A DNA stretch of 64,000 nucleotides from Galeruca laticollis (GCA_963921935.1 OY998175.1:263183709-263247708), one strand, 5' to 3'. Counted from the stretch's first letter, positions 11,855-22,965 are shown. The notes: generated by a model not told the origin, from the sequence alone. Made by a program: numbers and translations.

Positions 11855-13796
11855 ATGACCGATTATCAAAAAATTAAAGTAGCGAGTGCTGCATTTATTG
11901 TAATAAGTGGCATATTAAAAAAAAAGAACAATCGCCGATGGTGGATGACAAGAATTTTTAAAAATAGGAAGCATTACAGTGGCAGTGACTTATTGTGTGA
12001 TTTGTCAATTGAAAACACGGGGCAATTCAAAAATTTTTGTCGCATGTCCTCTGAAGACTTTCAAAGATTAATTGAGTTAGTGGGCCCTAAAATACAAAAA
12101 AAGGACCCCAATTTCAGAGAGTGTATACCTGTTAAAGAAAGATTAGCGATAACCCTACGTTTTTTGGCAACCGGAGACTCATTTACTAGTTTATCATATT
12201 TGTTTAAAGTCTCAAAGCAAAGTATTTCTAAAATAGTTCCTGAAGTTTGCAACGCTATAGTTGAGGCATTTAAAGACCACATACAGGTAAGTTAACTATA
12301 TATTTAACCTTATTTTAGTTAGTTTATATAAATATATATAATTTCTCAATATAATTTACAAATCAGCAAAGGTATGAACATACTGTTGCAATGGACTCAT
12401 TGACTGTGAATATGGGGAGCTATTTTCAAAAGTTGCTGAAGACGACGATGGATTACCAAATGAAGTTGACGGCGAAGGAAGTGGAGGATTAATAACAATT
12501 TGTTGTTGCTGTTGTTGTGGTGTGCGTGCAGCAGTATTTCTATAATAATCAAATTCGATTTGGAACAGTACATTATTTATGTGATGCATAGCTGTAGCTC
12601 GCGTCATGTCATCAAATTTTCGGAGTCTGCTTGCAATATGTTCACCGAAAGTTGAACATTCATCTTTTTCGGCGGTTGAGGCCTTTTGAAGGACATCAAA
12701 GGCGTAGGCAATTCGCGGATCCTCTGCAGGCTTCTTTTTTTTAGCCGGTGCCTTCTTTGGTGAAGCAAACAGTTTGCGTTTATCTCTTGTTTCATTTTGG
12801 GATTGTAGTTGGGAATCTGCAGGTTCTTGGTTTTGTGTAGGGTTCGGCTCTTCTGTCGCTTCATTTGTGGTTAATTCTGAATTAACTTCGTTCCCTTCTT
12901 CCCCATCACTGTTGTCGTCCTCTTCTTCTACAGAGATCTATAAAAATAAATTAATTTTATAATTTCTTTAATTACAGATGCCAAGTAGTTCAGAAGATTG
13001 GGCGAAGCACGCGAAAATGTTTGAAGACGTCTGGAATTTTCCGCACTGTGTAGGAGCCATAGACGGAAAACATGTAATGATTCAAGCTCCTATTAATACA
13101 GGAAGCGAATATTTCAATTACAAATCCTTCTTTAGTATTGTATTATTTGCACTGGTGGATGCAGAGTACAATTTTATGTTTGCTGATGTAGGGTGTCAGG
13201 GACGGATATCGGACGGAGGGGTATTTAAAAACAGTGTATTGTGGCAGAAAATTACTAAGAACGAACTACATTTTCCTGAACCGGAAGCTCTTCCTGGTCG
13301 CCAAAAACTTTGTCCTTACGTAATTCTGGGCGACGAGGCATTTGCCTTACATCAAAATATCATGAAACCCTACGCAGGGGTGCACCCAAAGGGTTCAATG
13401 GAACGGATTTTTAATTACCGACTTTCAAGAGCTCGTAGGGTTGTAGAAAATGCATTTGGGATTCTTTCTGTTGTGTTTCGAGTATTGCGGAAGCCAATGT
13501 TGTTAGAACCTCCCAACACAACTCTTATTACACTGTCAACCATCTACTTACATAATTATCTACGGAAAAGTAAAGCCTCTCGCCAAACATACACACCTCC
13601 GGGAACATTTGATCATGAAGAAGATGGTAAATTAATACCAGGAAGTTGGAGACACGAAATAGACGATGGACCTTCCTTTATGTCTTTAAAGAAAGCTCCA
13701 AGGAAATGTTCAACAGATGCCCAAGCCACACGCAAAGAAATAGCAGACTATTTCATGAACAATGGTCGCGTACCATGGCAAAATGATTATGCGTAA
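11855..13796 (+). CDS. Harbinger transposase, two exons
   Basis: DDE transposase that excises and inserts the element at TWA sites, acting in the nucleus together with the MADF-type partner. Exon 1 is 11855-12286 (144 codons) and exon 2 is 12978-13796 (272 codons plus stop). The intron 12287-12977 starts GTAAGT and ends TTACAG, and the phase is exact, giving 416 residues, a normal length for the family. Catalytic residues: Asp about 173 in 'GAIDGKH', Asp about 263 in 'ILGDEAFAL' and Glu about 301 in 'RRVVENAFG'. The N-terminal part has the helix-turn-helix-like 'LSYLFKVSKQSISKIV' region (about 109-124). The start chosen is the first Met after the left repeat, 119 bp inside it. No stop or frameshift is visible, so it may still be functional. 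Unusually, its intron contains the last exon of the opposite-strand gene. Confidence 0.93.
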
Positions 13797-14334
13797 GGGC
13801 ATTATTACTTATTGATACATTTGAGCGAAAGCTGCGTAACACACTATTTCATAACTATTATGATTATACTCACATTTTCAGTGTTGATATGTCCCACAGG
13901 TTTATTCTTGTCCAATAAAAAAAAGAACCTTTCATATGCAAACCAGCTGCTCACATAAATCTCCCTCCGACCTGAAAATGGCACCATTATTACTTCATAT
14001 GTACAATAATGTACTACATGTAACAATAAAGTGAATATCATAATACATATTAATAATAAAATTTAGTCAATACATACCTTTGCCCGTGCCTGTTGTTTTT
14101 TTTTATTTTTCCCCTTTCGCGGCGAAATGACGATAGCAGGGAATTCATTTTTGCTTTTGCTGCATCTACATTGCACTTTAATTTGGCGGCTATTTTTTCC
14201 CAAGCATCTTGTTTTTTATTGCGCATATGATAATTTTTATCACGGGGATCCCACAACTCTGGACACTTGTGATATAAATCAATGAAGTATGAAATTCTTT
14301 CATGGTCCCATTCTGTATTATTAACGTCTTCCAT
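12356..14334 (-). CDS. Harbinger MADF/Myb-like DNA-binding protein, three exons
   Basis: Second Harbinger gene; the partner protein binds element DNA and helps bring the transposase to the ends. Exons read right to left: 14334-14078, 13971-13874 and 12937-12356, with GTATGT/CAG and GTGAGT/TAG intron borders. Exon 1 carries a MADF domain ('FIDLYHKCPELWDPRDKNYH', 'AWEKIAAKL'), finished by exon 2 ('EIYVSSWFAYERF', then 'FLLDKNKP'). Exon 3 is acidic at first, then has a Lys-rich nuclear-localisation-like run, a conserved-looking segment ('DPRIAYAFDVLQKAS', 'EHIASRLRK') and a Gln run near the C-terminus. The A run at 14096-14104 has nine bases; eight would keep exons 1 and 2 in frame, so this copy has a +1 frameshift or a base-call error. 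Exon 3 lies wholly inside the transposase intron, and transposase exon 2 lies inside intron 2 of this gene. Confidence 0.8.
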
Positions 14335-14571
14335 TTTAAATAAGTTTTAACAGGTAGACAGTTGTTTAAATAAGGCAATGGACTTTATTACAACTGCATT
14401 CGCTCTTGACAAACACACCAAGTAAACTAAAAATTCGTCCAAATCAAACGCGCGCGAACAAGCAAATTTCTTTGATGTACCGACAACAAGTGGATAATGT
14501 TTGCGAGCGCTTGTTCGTGCACGTTATGGCGCGTTTGTGCGCGGTAACCCGTCCAAATTGAACGCGCCTGC

Positions 14572-14632
14572 AACGTTCGCAAACGTTTGGCGCGGCGCGG
14601 CGCGGATCGGCGCGCTTGATCTGGACCCGCCT
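14572..14632 (-). repeat. Harbinger right terminal inverted repeat
   Basis: Reverse complement of 11675-11735 over 61 bases without a mismatch, ending CTGGACCCGCCT followed by the TAA target duplicate. The GC-rich repeat stands out sharply from the AT-rich host sequence. Confidence 0.95.
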
Positions 14633-14635
14633 TAA

Positions 14636-14810
14636 ATTTCACAGGCTCTTTTGATTGTTCCGTTCGCAGTGGCAATAATTGCTACTATTGCGACACTATC
14701 ACTTCCAGTAGGAAGCTCCGTTATTGTGCCCAGTTTCCATTTAAGTGGAGGCAAATTGTCCTCTTTTATTAGAACTAAAGCACCCAGCTTTTGTCCTTTG
14801 TAACGCTCAT
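14636..14810 (-). pseudogene. BEL/Pao pol C-terminal fragment
   Basis: The minus strand reads 'GALVLIKEDNLPPLKWKLG' followed by a variable stretch and 'NGTIKRACEI'. This is the C-terminal domain of BEL/Pao integrase, where 'VLI.EDN.PP..W.LG' is diagnostic. The reading is cut by the Harbinger insertion at its TAA target; before insertion it would have continued into the purine-rich tract left of the element. Upstream integrase, reverse transcriptase and protease are not recognisable, so this is an old fragment. Confidence 0.75.
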
Positions 14811-15765
14811 GCGTCGCTACTTATCGGAATGGCCCCTTGGCAACAGGTGACGGATTGCCTCGGGCGCTAGTTTATTATAGTGGTATGCTTCACTCGCTCC
14901 GGGCAGCGTCAATGAAGGAATAAAATACTCTAGGGGTTACTTATGGTGGTGACAAGAGTGTTGCGGCCAGTAAGACAGAGTTTACTTGCTTTCCAGGTTT
15001 CGTAACCAGGCGGAGATTAGTGCTAGTTGGAAAAGAAAATCAAACGTTACCTATCTACAAAGAGCCTTGATTCGGCAAAATAACAATAGAAAAACAATGA
15101 GCAATCGGAAAAGATAATCACCTAAACTAAAATTAGACCACTAATTCGGGTGAGCGGGGCAAAAAAAACTAATACTAACTACACTACCGGTTCAAACGGT
15201 TTCTTATATTTCACTACAACGGTGATGAGGGGTGAAATGAGTGGCAAACAAGTCTCTATTATAACGATAAGTAAATCAAAGTAAATGCAAGCGTAAGCAA
15301 GATGAGGGATGCGGTGGACGGATAGCGGATTGATGAAGCCAATTAGAACTACTACGGCGTGCAAGCGACCCTCTAGGTCAGTAAAATCTGTACTGTCGGG
15401 GATACGGCACTTTGATCTCGCGATATAAAAATCCCGAACACGCGACTGTTAATAGGGCGTGAATACTCAGCCGCCCTAGTAACAGTTTTTCCCCAGACCT
15501 TCAATGCCTTCTTCTATTCTAGGTGTTATCAAATCCTTCATTCTAAAATGTTTGTTAGTCTGGGAATTTTTTTCTTGCAATAATTCTATTTTTTCTCTAA
15601 GTCAATTTTTTCCATCCTTAATTAATAGTTTTCCTTTTTTAACTTTGCTGTTTGTAGATACATGTCAACAATTTTATGTTTTATCTCGGCGTTCTGATTC
15701 ATACTGCCAAATTCTTACGTTTCTATACCAATCATAGTTTAGTATAATAGAGTATGAGTGGATAA
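14811..15765. other. Flank of BEL/Pao fragment, no gene
   Basis: No further BEL/Pao domain could be read. At about 15425 a TATAAAAAT box and GC-richer surroundings could belong to an LTR, and the GGCGGAGATTA at 15012-15022 resembles the purine tract left of the Harbinger element. Neither is firm. Short open frames here match nothing. Confidence 0.3.
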
Positions 15766-16290
15766 TAAGGTCTTTCAAACACGCGCGAGTATTCGAGCAC
15801 AACGGCGCATCCGGAGAGCTCGAAATAGAGCAAGTGTTTGAAAGACCAATTATCTACGAATTTTTTACGCTATTTTTTTTATTGGTGCACTTTGAAATCA
15901 TAAAATATTATTATATTATAACTACAAAAAATGGCCGTCCTCGATGCCCAGCCAAGTTTCGTGAAAGTCCGTCCTAAATAGTATTTATTTTTATTTGACG
16001 TTACGAGGTACTGCTGTCAGATCAATAATCAAAAAGTTTCTTTATTTATATTTAAAAGGATACAATGTATATATGAATATATAAATGAATTTTGCAGAAA
16101 AAACCAAATAATTCACAATGAAAATATACAATTTAAAAACTAATTAAAAAAGTTGTCATTGATGCTTACGTTTCTCGAGTTGCTGTTGTTACCATAGAGA
16201 CTTCAAAAAACGCGCGTGTTTGAAAGTTCGATTTAAACACGCTGAGGCGTGCTGTGAATGGGTAATATGAGGCATCAATAAGAAAAAATT
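15766..16290 (+). repeat. Dispersed repeat copy 1 (inverted partner at 34733-35170)
   Basis: From about 15838 to 16290 the sequence is closely similar, in reverse complement, to 34733-35170. Shared blocks include GACGTTACGAGGTACTGCTG and AACGCGCGTGTTTGAAAGTT. Copy 1 has an extra left segment with a 14-bp hairpin pair (GGTCTTTCAAACAC at 15766, GTGTTTGAAAGACC at 15834). No open frame. Probably a non-autonomous DNA element; its ends are not certain. Confidence 0.7.
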
Positions 16291-16990
16291 ATATTACCTG
16301 TAATTTCTGCATTACTTTGGTTTCTATGGTAACTTCTGAAATTGTTGTGCTGGTATTCCGAATGTCGCCTATTATAGTTTCCGCACCCATTCTCGTAACT
16401 CATATTTGGGTTAAATCTATTTTTATGCTGAAAATTGTTATAGCTGTTCCTGGAGTGTAAAACGTTCTCCTATTGCTGACCTGCTGTCCCGCCTATTAAA
16501 ATCAGCTGTTGTGTTGTCGAACAATTCCCGCTGCTATGATTGTTTTTGTGGTGTCTGATGTTGCGTTTACAGTTAGCGATTTTACGGTCCTCAATAGTGT
16601 ATTTGTATGCTAATTTCGCCGTATTTCCTCCAAGTATGCCGGCTTATTCTGATTGTAGTTTTACTGCTAGTTTCCCACCTCTGTGCCTTAGCTTGTGAGT
16701 TCCTTATTGCGTTTCCGTAACTTAATTGTTTTGGCTAATAATAGACTTCGGCTGTTTTCTTCCTTCCTTTCATTTTAATGTCTTCATGATCTCTAATTTG
16801 TTATTTCCTGACGTTATCAGACTTCTGGCCTTTGTCTATCAACGAATAATATTGCAATATTCTCGTTACCAGTCGAATTTATTTGTAGTAAACCAAAGCG
16901 TCTAAAAATGATTGCAACCTCGGATAAGTTTGAATTTATCTCTTCCAGTATTGTGTATTCGAAACTGTCAAATATGCTGCTAATATTACG
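16291..16990 (-). other. Possible decayed gag-like sequence
   Basis: The minus strand between about 16900 and 16310 reads, across frames, as Asn-, Arg- and Gln-rich peptide such as 'NRFNPNMSYENGCGNYNRR'. This composition is seen in the C-terminal part of retrotransposon Gag proteins. No zinc knuckle or long frame is visible, so this is a suggestion only. Confidence 0.2.
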
Positions 16991-18899
16991 TGATACCCTA
17001 TAAGAATTAAATTCGTAGTTAATATAAACTACTTTTTGAAAAATAACTTTTATTTCTGCGAACTAAAATGAGACTTTACAACTAGGAAGCTATATAAAAT
17101 CTGAATGTGATAATGAAAAACGTTATAAAGAAAACAATCCGTGAGATTGCAATTCAGCAGTCTAGCGGTGTCCTATTACCATATGCGTTCCCATAACTTA
17201 AGTAATGATTTTAAACTATAGATATGATTCATGGACACGTATATTGATATGAATCACCTTTTTTTATTTGTTTCATAACGGTGTACTCGAAACAATAATA
17301 TATATTCAACAAAAATTTTTTTTGTTATACTCTCATCGTATTCTGTGGCGAGTGAATTTAAAATAGAATAATGAAACTCTAAGGCCAATCAATTATATGT
17401 CAACAATTCCTCTTTTGGAAATTATCTTTTAGTCTAATTATCCAATGTTATCAAAGGTTCTCTTCATTTCAATGGATTGAATGCATGAATCTGCATCAAT
17501 AATCTTATATTTAGTAACAAGCGTTGTATGCCATTGTTTGTACAGAATCCTGATTATGTATCTCAAATTGTCTTGTGTTAAACTGTTCTTATTGTGTTTC
17601 TAGTATATGCATTGAATTTCCCGGATTAGTTGGCCAATTTTATCTCATTATAAGTCTTGATATACCTTTGTTTCGAATAAAGATATCTTAGTTCAAGTGG
17701 AGATTTCTTAATTTCTTCTCATAGCTCCTAATTATCCATATATATTTAATAAAGTATTAGATCATAATAACTTTAAGCAAAATTTAGGTATAAATCTGTT
17801 TTTCCTTCCCTCCCTTCCTTTCTTTCTCTAGAGAAAATTCAAAAGGGTACTAGAGCGACCATACTATAAGAATACCAAAATGATTAATTAATCCCAACGG
17901 CACAACGGTCGAATTATAGTCACCAACTTTGGTTCTTACATTCTTTCCGTACCTTCGAGAAGTTGGTGAAAAACACACAGGGGAAATTATTTCCAAAGTT
18001 TTTCATATTTTTCGGAAACTATTTCTATTAAACTCGAACTCAGTTATTTGGAAGTTATGAACGCTGCTATTAAAGTTTCAAAGTGAAATATTGGTATTCA
18101 ATACGATAACTAAAAATTTATTGACTTTTCCATTTTTGTACAACATTCAGAGAGCGAGGAAGAATGTAGTCTACGTGTCAATTGCAAGAAGCATTTTAAA
18201 CACAATCTGTTAACGAGTGAGTAGGTTGATATTATCTACAATCCAAGATAGGATTATTATTTTATATTCCCAGTACCTGCTCTTGAATAAAAACACAAAA
18301 ACAATACATAAATCTTTGAATGCAATATGCAGATCGACGACTACTCATATAAGTTGATTAACAGCCGCTTTAATTGCTGACACCAATTGGGATAATGAGC
18401 CATTTTACCAAAAATTCGAGCGTCTTCCATGACTATTTGTAGGAGGTTGGTGATGTGAAATTTACATTTGGTAATATTTGTGTTAGAGGCATATAATTTT
18501 CTTAGCGCTATGAACCATGAAAGTACAACTTTATGCCTCGACCATCTTCTACTACATTCGATTTTTAGGAGCGTAGAGTGAAGATCGACATGTATACGAA
18601 TTTAAGTAATAGTACAGTTAAATTGTGTTCTATTTTTATGTTAGCTTATTCAAGTTTATTACTGTTTTATTGTTAATTAATCATTTAGTGAAGTAGTCCG
18701 TTGAACTTTTTCATTTGTGGAGATTCACCAAGCTATAAGTAAGGTTTTTATCTACAAGGTACGTAATTCAGTTGGATCGTTACTTTAGTTCACAAATTCA
18801 AACTAGAGAAAGTTATTATTCGGAGAGTGTTATTTATTAATTTAGATTTGCTGAATTCACAGTCAAGACTAAGCAATCATTTATACTGTTTATAAGTTC
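16991..18899. other. Long non-coding stretch
   Basis: AT-rich, with a short pyrimidine-rich CTTCCCTCCCTTCCTTTC run near 17805. No gene, terminal repeat or recognisable element remnant seen on either strand. Confidence 0.45.
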
Positions 18900-19324
18900 A
18901 TGCAGACCGAGAAAGAACAACAAGCTCGAACAATTCCTTTAGGATTTAAGCAATCTACTAGAGAGCGTAGCCAAAGCTTATGGAGATGGTATCACTGCTG
19001 TGAAAAGTAAATTATCAATGAAGCTAAGAGAAAACTACCTGCCACTACCTTTAAGTCACCAAGGAAAACCATGAACAAATATTCAAACTTCAATGTATCA
19101 GCTGATGAGTTTCAGAAAAAATTAATTAGAAAAATCATGTAGTCCTACAATACAGCTACTCAGAAAATGGGCCTACTCCGAAAAGAATATTTGAAGCTGT
19201 TGAAAATGAATGAGGAATTATTTTCACAAGCAAGATGGATTATTTTAGAAAATCAGATGACAAAATGGGATTCATTCATAGACCATATAGAAGTGTTGAT
19301 TGAAAATGTTCACATTAAATCTTA
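18900..19324 (+). pseudogene. Unrecognised protein remnant
   Basis: From about 19019 to the TAA at 19322 one frame stays open except for a single TAG at about 19139, encoding a Lys/Arg-rich stretch ('KLPATTFKSPRKTMNKYSN') and then a helical-looking region. Upstream, 18900-19018 reads in frame with 'ERSQSLWRWYHCCEK' before a stop. The low stop density for AT-rich DNA and the basic composition suggest a decayed coding sequence, perhaps of a transposon, but I do not recognise the family. Confidence 0.3.
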
Positions 19325-19919
19325 ACTTACTTCTATGGTGAGTAGTGGAAAGTGTTTATTGTAACTTTTCGGAATTCGTTTGAAGAAAAAAACTTTTTAT
19401 ACTGTTGTGCAAAGTTTATTACATTTAATTTGCAGAGGACTTACGGCCTAATGCTAGATTATAATTATAGAAATTGATGATTATGTATAAAAGTTGAACG
19501 AACTTGTAAAATTACAAGACTGGGGTATCCAAACATTGTACATGTTTGATAAACAAGTTACGTGGTTTGGACATTTTAAAATGTTTTGAATGATACGTTG
19601 GTTGTAAAATTATGTGAGATTATTAGTATTGAACTAAACATTTTTCTATTTTGCCAAGTCGTTTCCAAAAAAACTTAATGTTTTTGATTGACCTGACGTT
19701 CCATCATGTGGGTTCCGATTTGTAGGAACGTAGACAAACATCGTTGGTGTAATTCAGTCAACCGCATGTTGAGTTCGTCACGCTAACCGGCTGTACATCC
19801 ACCATCTACCAAAAATAGTAATTCTGGAGACAGACTAGGTATTCTGTATTCTATTGATAGATATGAAACTCTAATGTTTGTGATAGATTTATATGCTAGC
19901 TAATTGTATCTTTTTCTGA
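19325..19919. other. Non-coding stretch
   Basis: No feature recognised. Confidence 0.4.
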
Positions 19920-20640
19920 CTATTTTTGCAGAAAATTGCCTATCATATAGTGATGACATCCATTGCTAATCGCAATTGGTTTAATTGTTTGAAGTTCGTT
20001 GTTATTCTTGTCGTATCTAAAGGTATATTCAAGATTCTGTAAATGCAACAAATGAAAGCAGCCATTCTCTGCTGAAGATGGTGGTTGGAATTGGCATCTA
20101 GAGCGCGGTACATTTGACTGGGTTTCCTGAATACCCCAATGCCGAAACACCGTATGTAGTGATAGAGGAACCTATTCATTTCAATTCCTATTAATATTAG
20201 CTGTTATTGTGTTGCATTTGATTACACAAAATATGTCAACGTATCTAAAGTATAGGAGTATTCCTTTGGTCTAAGGGATGATGAATTTACTTTCTTATTT
20301 GTTCATAAAGATTTCAGCTATTAGTGGTGATAAGCCAATACTCATGGCTAGGCCATCAGGTTGTTGATAACCAAAAGTGACGTTATTGAATGTAAGAAAT
20401 TGTAAAAGGCAAATCTTTATAAAAGTAGTTATATATTGTATATCTTGTGAAATGATGTCTGAGGATTCCAAGATTTCGAACACTGAAGGTATCGATTCTG
20501 AGACCGGCACAAAGGTGTACAGATTACTCACGTCGAACGAAGCCATAGAGCAACCATCTGATATTTGCAAATCTTCAATTTTATTAATTATTTCAAGAGT
20601 GTTACTCACCGAGTTATCTGGTTTGAAGTTCGTCAAAGAT
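19920..20640 (-). pseudogene. Penelope-like reverse transcriptase fragment
   Basis: Part of a PLE reverse transcriptase, which copies element RNA onto the cut target. In one frame (20636-20295) it reads 'SMASFDVSNLYTFVPV' (the first catalytic Asp motif of PLE RT), then 'YQQPDGLAMSIGLSPLIAEI' where the family has a Gln-x-x-Gly-x-Ala-Met-Gly-x-x-x-Ser-Pro block. After a damaged gap the next part (20160-19920) reads 'FRKPSQMYRALDAN' and a following 'AENGCFHLLHL' type block, the 'YRKPT..D.Y...SNHP..HK.A' region of PLEs, in shifted frames. The segment carrying the YxDD catalytic pair is lost or unreadable. Old, non-functional. Confidence 0.75.
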
Positions 20641-21355
20641 TAGAATACATTGTAGATTACCGTTGTTAGTTTCGAATCTGGATGATATTTCCTTATTCAC
20701 CAATATTTCGTTAAACCTTGCTCTCAATTGTATTTCCAAAAAATGGGATGAAATTTGCAGGCATTGTAAGTTTGACAAGAGGTCTTTTTGAGTACTGTTG
20801 AATATCTCTTTTCTTCAACCAACTTAATGTTTGGAAATAATATTTACAAGCAGATATTGGGAGCCCTATGGTAGGGAGTAATTTTCTAATTATTGCTAAT
20901 TATGCGAAGGATGGTTAGGTTGACCATTGTCGGCCCTGTAGAGTTTTCAAGTACCCTTTTCAAAAATAAATTCTCGATGACATCATAGTATGTGTTCTTC
21001 AGAAAGGCATCCAAGAAATCCTTGACACGATTAACAACTTTAATCCTAACCTACAGTTTACAGTGGAAAAGGAGACAGATAACAAAGTCCTTTTCCTAGA
21101 CATAAAAGTCATTGGAATCTCTGATGACACAATAATCACAGGATGGTTCAGAAAACCAATGTGTAGCCATAGGTTCATGAATTAACACTCCTATTATCCT
21201 CAAAAAAATGGAAATTACCTTGATAATAGCCCTGCAAACCTGTGTTTGCAAAGGAACCCACAGATCCAAACAAAGGGAAGGACTTGAACAGCTCAGGCAG
21301 ATATTGGTTGAGAATTCTTATCCATTACCATAAATAAATAAACTCCTTTACAGTA

Positions 21356-21562
21356 ATGAAATTGACTGTCTCGACCCTTACTTCGTGGAATATGCTCATA
21401 TTAGTGTTTTGAAATGAAACTCAAGGTCTCTAGTTAATTCCACAATATAATACAAGTTATTGAAAATTCTAAAAAATTGACAATTGTCAATTTTTTAGAA
21501 TTTTCAATAACTTGTATTATATTGTGGAATTAACTAGAGACCTTGAGTTTCATTTAAAAACA
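21356..21562. mobile_element. Palindromic foldback element, copy 1
   Basis: About 207 bp. Two arms of roughly 80 bp are perfect reverse complements meeting at CAATTG near 21480; a unique 45-bp tail at the left end contains CTGTCTCGACCCTTACTTCG. It is flanked by the 13-bp direct repeat CTCCTTTACAGTA (21343-21355 and 21563-21575), so it moved here as a unit. The arms match the ends of the PLE family at 37.9-38.6 and 43.7-45.0 kb. Confidence 0.85.
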
Positions 21563-21721
21563 CTCCTTTACAGTAGTCCAAATTTTCATCAGGCTTCCAG
21601 GGTTGCCATTATTTTACACCATATAGATCACACTTCTAATAAGAATACGACAATACGAACTTAATATCTGTCATTACATTACATAAAGGAATTAACGCCC
21701 AAACTTATCAATATTTTAAAA

Positions 21722-21924
21722 TTAGTGTTTTTAAATGAAACTCAAGGTCTCTAGTTAATTCCACAATATAATACAAGTTATTGAAAATTCTAAAAAATTG
21801 ACAATTGTTTCGATTTTTTAGAATTTTCAATAACTTGTATCATATTGTGGAATTAACTAGAGACCTTGAGTTTCATTTAAAAACACTAATATGAGCATAT
21901 TCCACGAAGTAAGGGTCGAGACAG
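21722..21924. mobile_element. Palindromic foldback element, copy 2 (opposite orientation)
   Basis: 203 bp, same family as copy 1 but inverted, with the tail on the right. It is flanked by the 14-bp direct repeat TCAATATTTTAAAA (21708-21721 and 21925-21938). Its centre keeps, on the minus strand, CGAAACAATTGTC, the 3' half of the hammerhead-like motif found in the full PLE ends. Confidence 0.85.
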
Positions 21925-22320
21925 TCAATATTTTAAAAGATGAAAACATGAAAATAGTAAAAAGAAATATTTCTACTGTCAAATCATTATATTCTAAACA
22001 TAAAAATATAGTACCAACAAAGGATAAATCTGATATGGTTTATAAGATCCCTTGTTCTTCGTGTGATAAAATCTATATTGGTAATAGGGCGTATCACTTC
22101 ACACAAATCTGATTGCAAAATTTCTGAAAAGTATTGTGCATTAACAGAACATGTAATATTAAATGATCACATTATTGACTATAATAACGCAACTGTCCTT
22201 AGAGTATAAACGAACCTAAAACAAGAACTTTTTTGGAAATGATTGAAATAAATAGACAAGATAAATGTATGAATAAAAGAAGTGACGTTGATGACTTAAG
22301 TTCCATAATCTCCTAAATTC

Positions 22321-22965
22321 TAAAAATTTCGAATCACAATTAAGTTAACTCACATTTATTTTTACCTTTTATTTATATACTTTGGAAAAATCATTTTCTT
22401 GATAATAATTTTACATTCTTAATAAATTTATGCTGACAATATCTTAATATAGTTTTAACCTTTTCATAGATTACACTTAATTTAAACCAAAAAGAATTTA
22501 TTGCATAACTTATTCATCCTCCAGAACATAATGCAGTATACCTCTTCACGTTCATAATTTCAACCGCTTTATTTTGATCTTTTGAAGAATTTGTCTGTTG
22601 CTTTAATCACTAGCTTGCATAAGATCTTTGTTGATAACGATAAAGAGATGATAAACTCAATTTTTCTCAAGTTACTCCTTTCATAGTACCTAACACGTTA
22701 CGCCTTTGTCCAAGCGTAAAAACAATCCTACACTCGTTAACCTCTGGAATATTTTATTACCTACAAAAACAACAACTAAGTCGAATTCAACTCTCTATGA
22801 AATCTTCTAATATCCCTTAAATTTACGTTGAAAGGTCAAGTTGACCTCAACCTGGTCTTTGGGAAAGAAATGAAAATTGAAAAATATTGATAATGTAGTT
22901 GAAACATTGAAATAGACTGCCTAGTATTCATATGTTAAATACTTCTTATGTTTCTAATCTGCCGT
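22321..22965. other. Non-coding stretch
   Basis: AT-rich 3' flank of the PLE remnant; nothing further recognised. Confidence 0.4.

Larger units (their letters stand above)
11675..14632. mobile_element. PIF-Harbinger DNA transposon, near intact
   Basis: A 2,958-bp element bounded by perfect 61-bp terminal inverted repeats and flanked on both sides by the trinucleotide TAA (11672-11674 and 14633-14635), the 3-bp target duplication typical of PIF-Harbinger. It contains the two genes this superfamily carries: a DDE transposase on the plus strand and a Myb/SANT-MADF-like protein on the minus strand. The ends and transposase are undamaged; the second gene has one apparent 1-base insertion in a homopolymer. 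It was inserted into the last codons of a BEL/Pao pol remnant. Confidence 0.93.
20985..22320 (+). pseudogene. Penelope-like element: RT end plus GIY-YIG endonuclease, broken
   Basis: The C-terminal half of a PLE polyprotein. At 21005-21250 the frame reads 'GIQEILDTINNFNPNLQFTV', 'FLDIKV' and 'GWFRKPMCSHRFMN', the end of the RT domain. The GIY-YIG endonuclease follows at 21925-22320 with 'YKIPCSSCDKIYIG' and a downstream His/Glu-containing stretch. The GIY-YIG domain nicks target DNA for target-primed reverse transcription. Two copies of a palindromic foldback element (21356-21562 and 21722-21924) interrupt it, each with its own target duplication; removing the second leaves the flanking reading continuous. 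Several stops and frameshifts remain, so the gene is dead apart from the insertions too. It lies next to, and opposite to, another PLE RT remnant. Confidence 0.75.

Noticed and set aside
12774..12962. Plus-strand frame and minus-strand frame 12604-12864 inside the Harbinger intron.
   Set aside because: Both are off-frame shadows of exon 3 of the MADF-type gene, whose frame joins exon 2 exactly.
21891..22112. Open frame starting 'MSIFHEVRVETVN'; the same start is seen in an env-overlapping frame at 56465 on the minus strand.
   Set aside because: The start is encoded by the tail of the foldback element, not by a gene. Both frames are a transposon tail fused by chance to the disrupted host reading.
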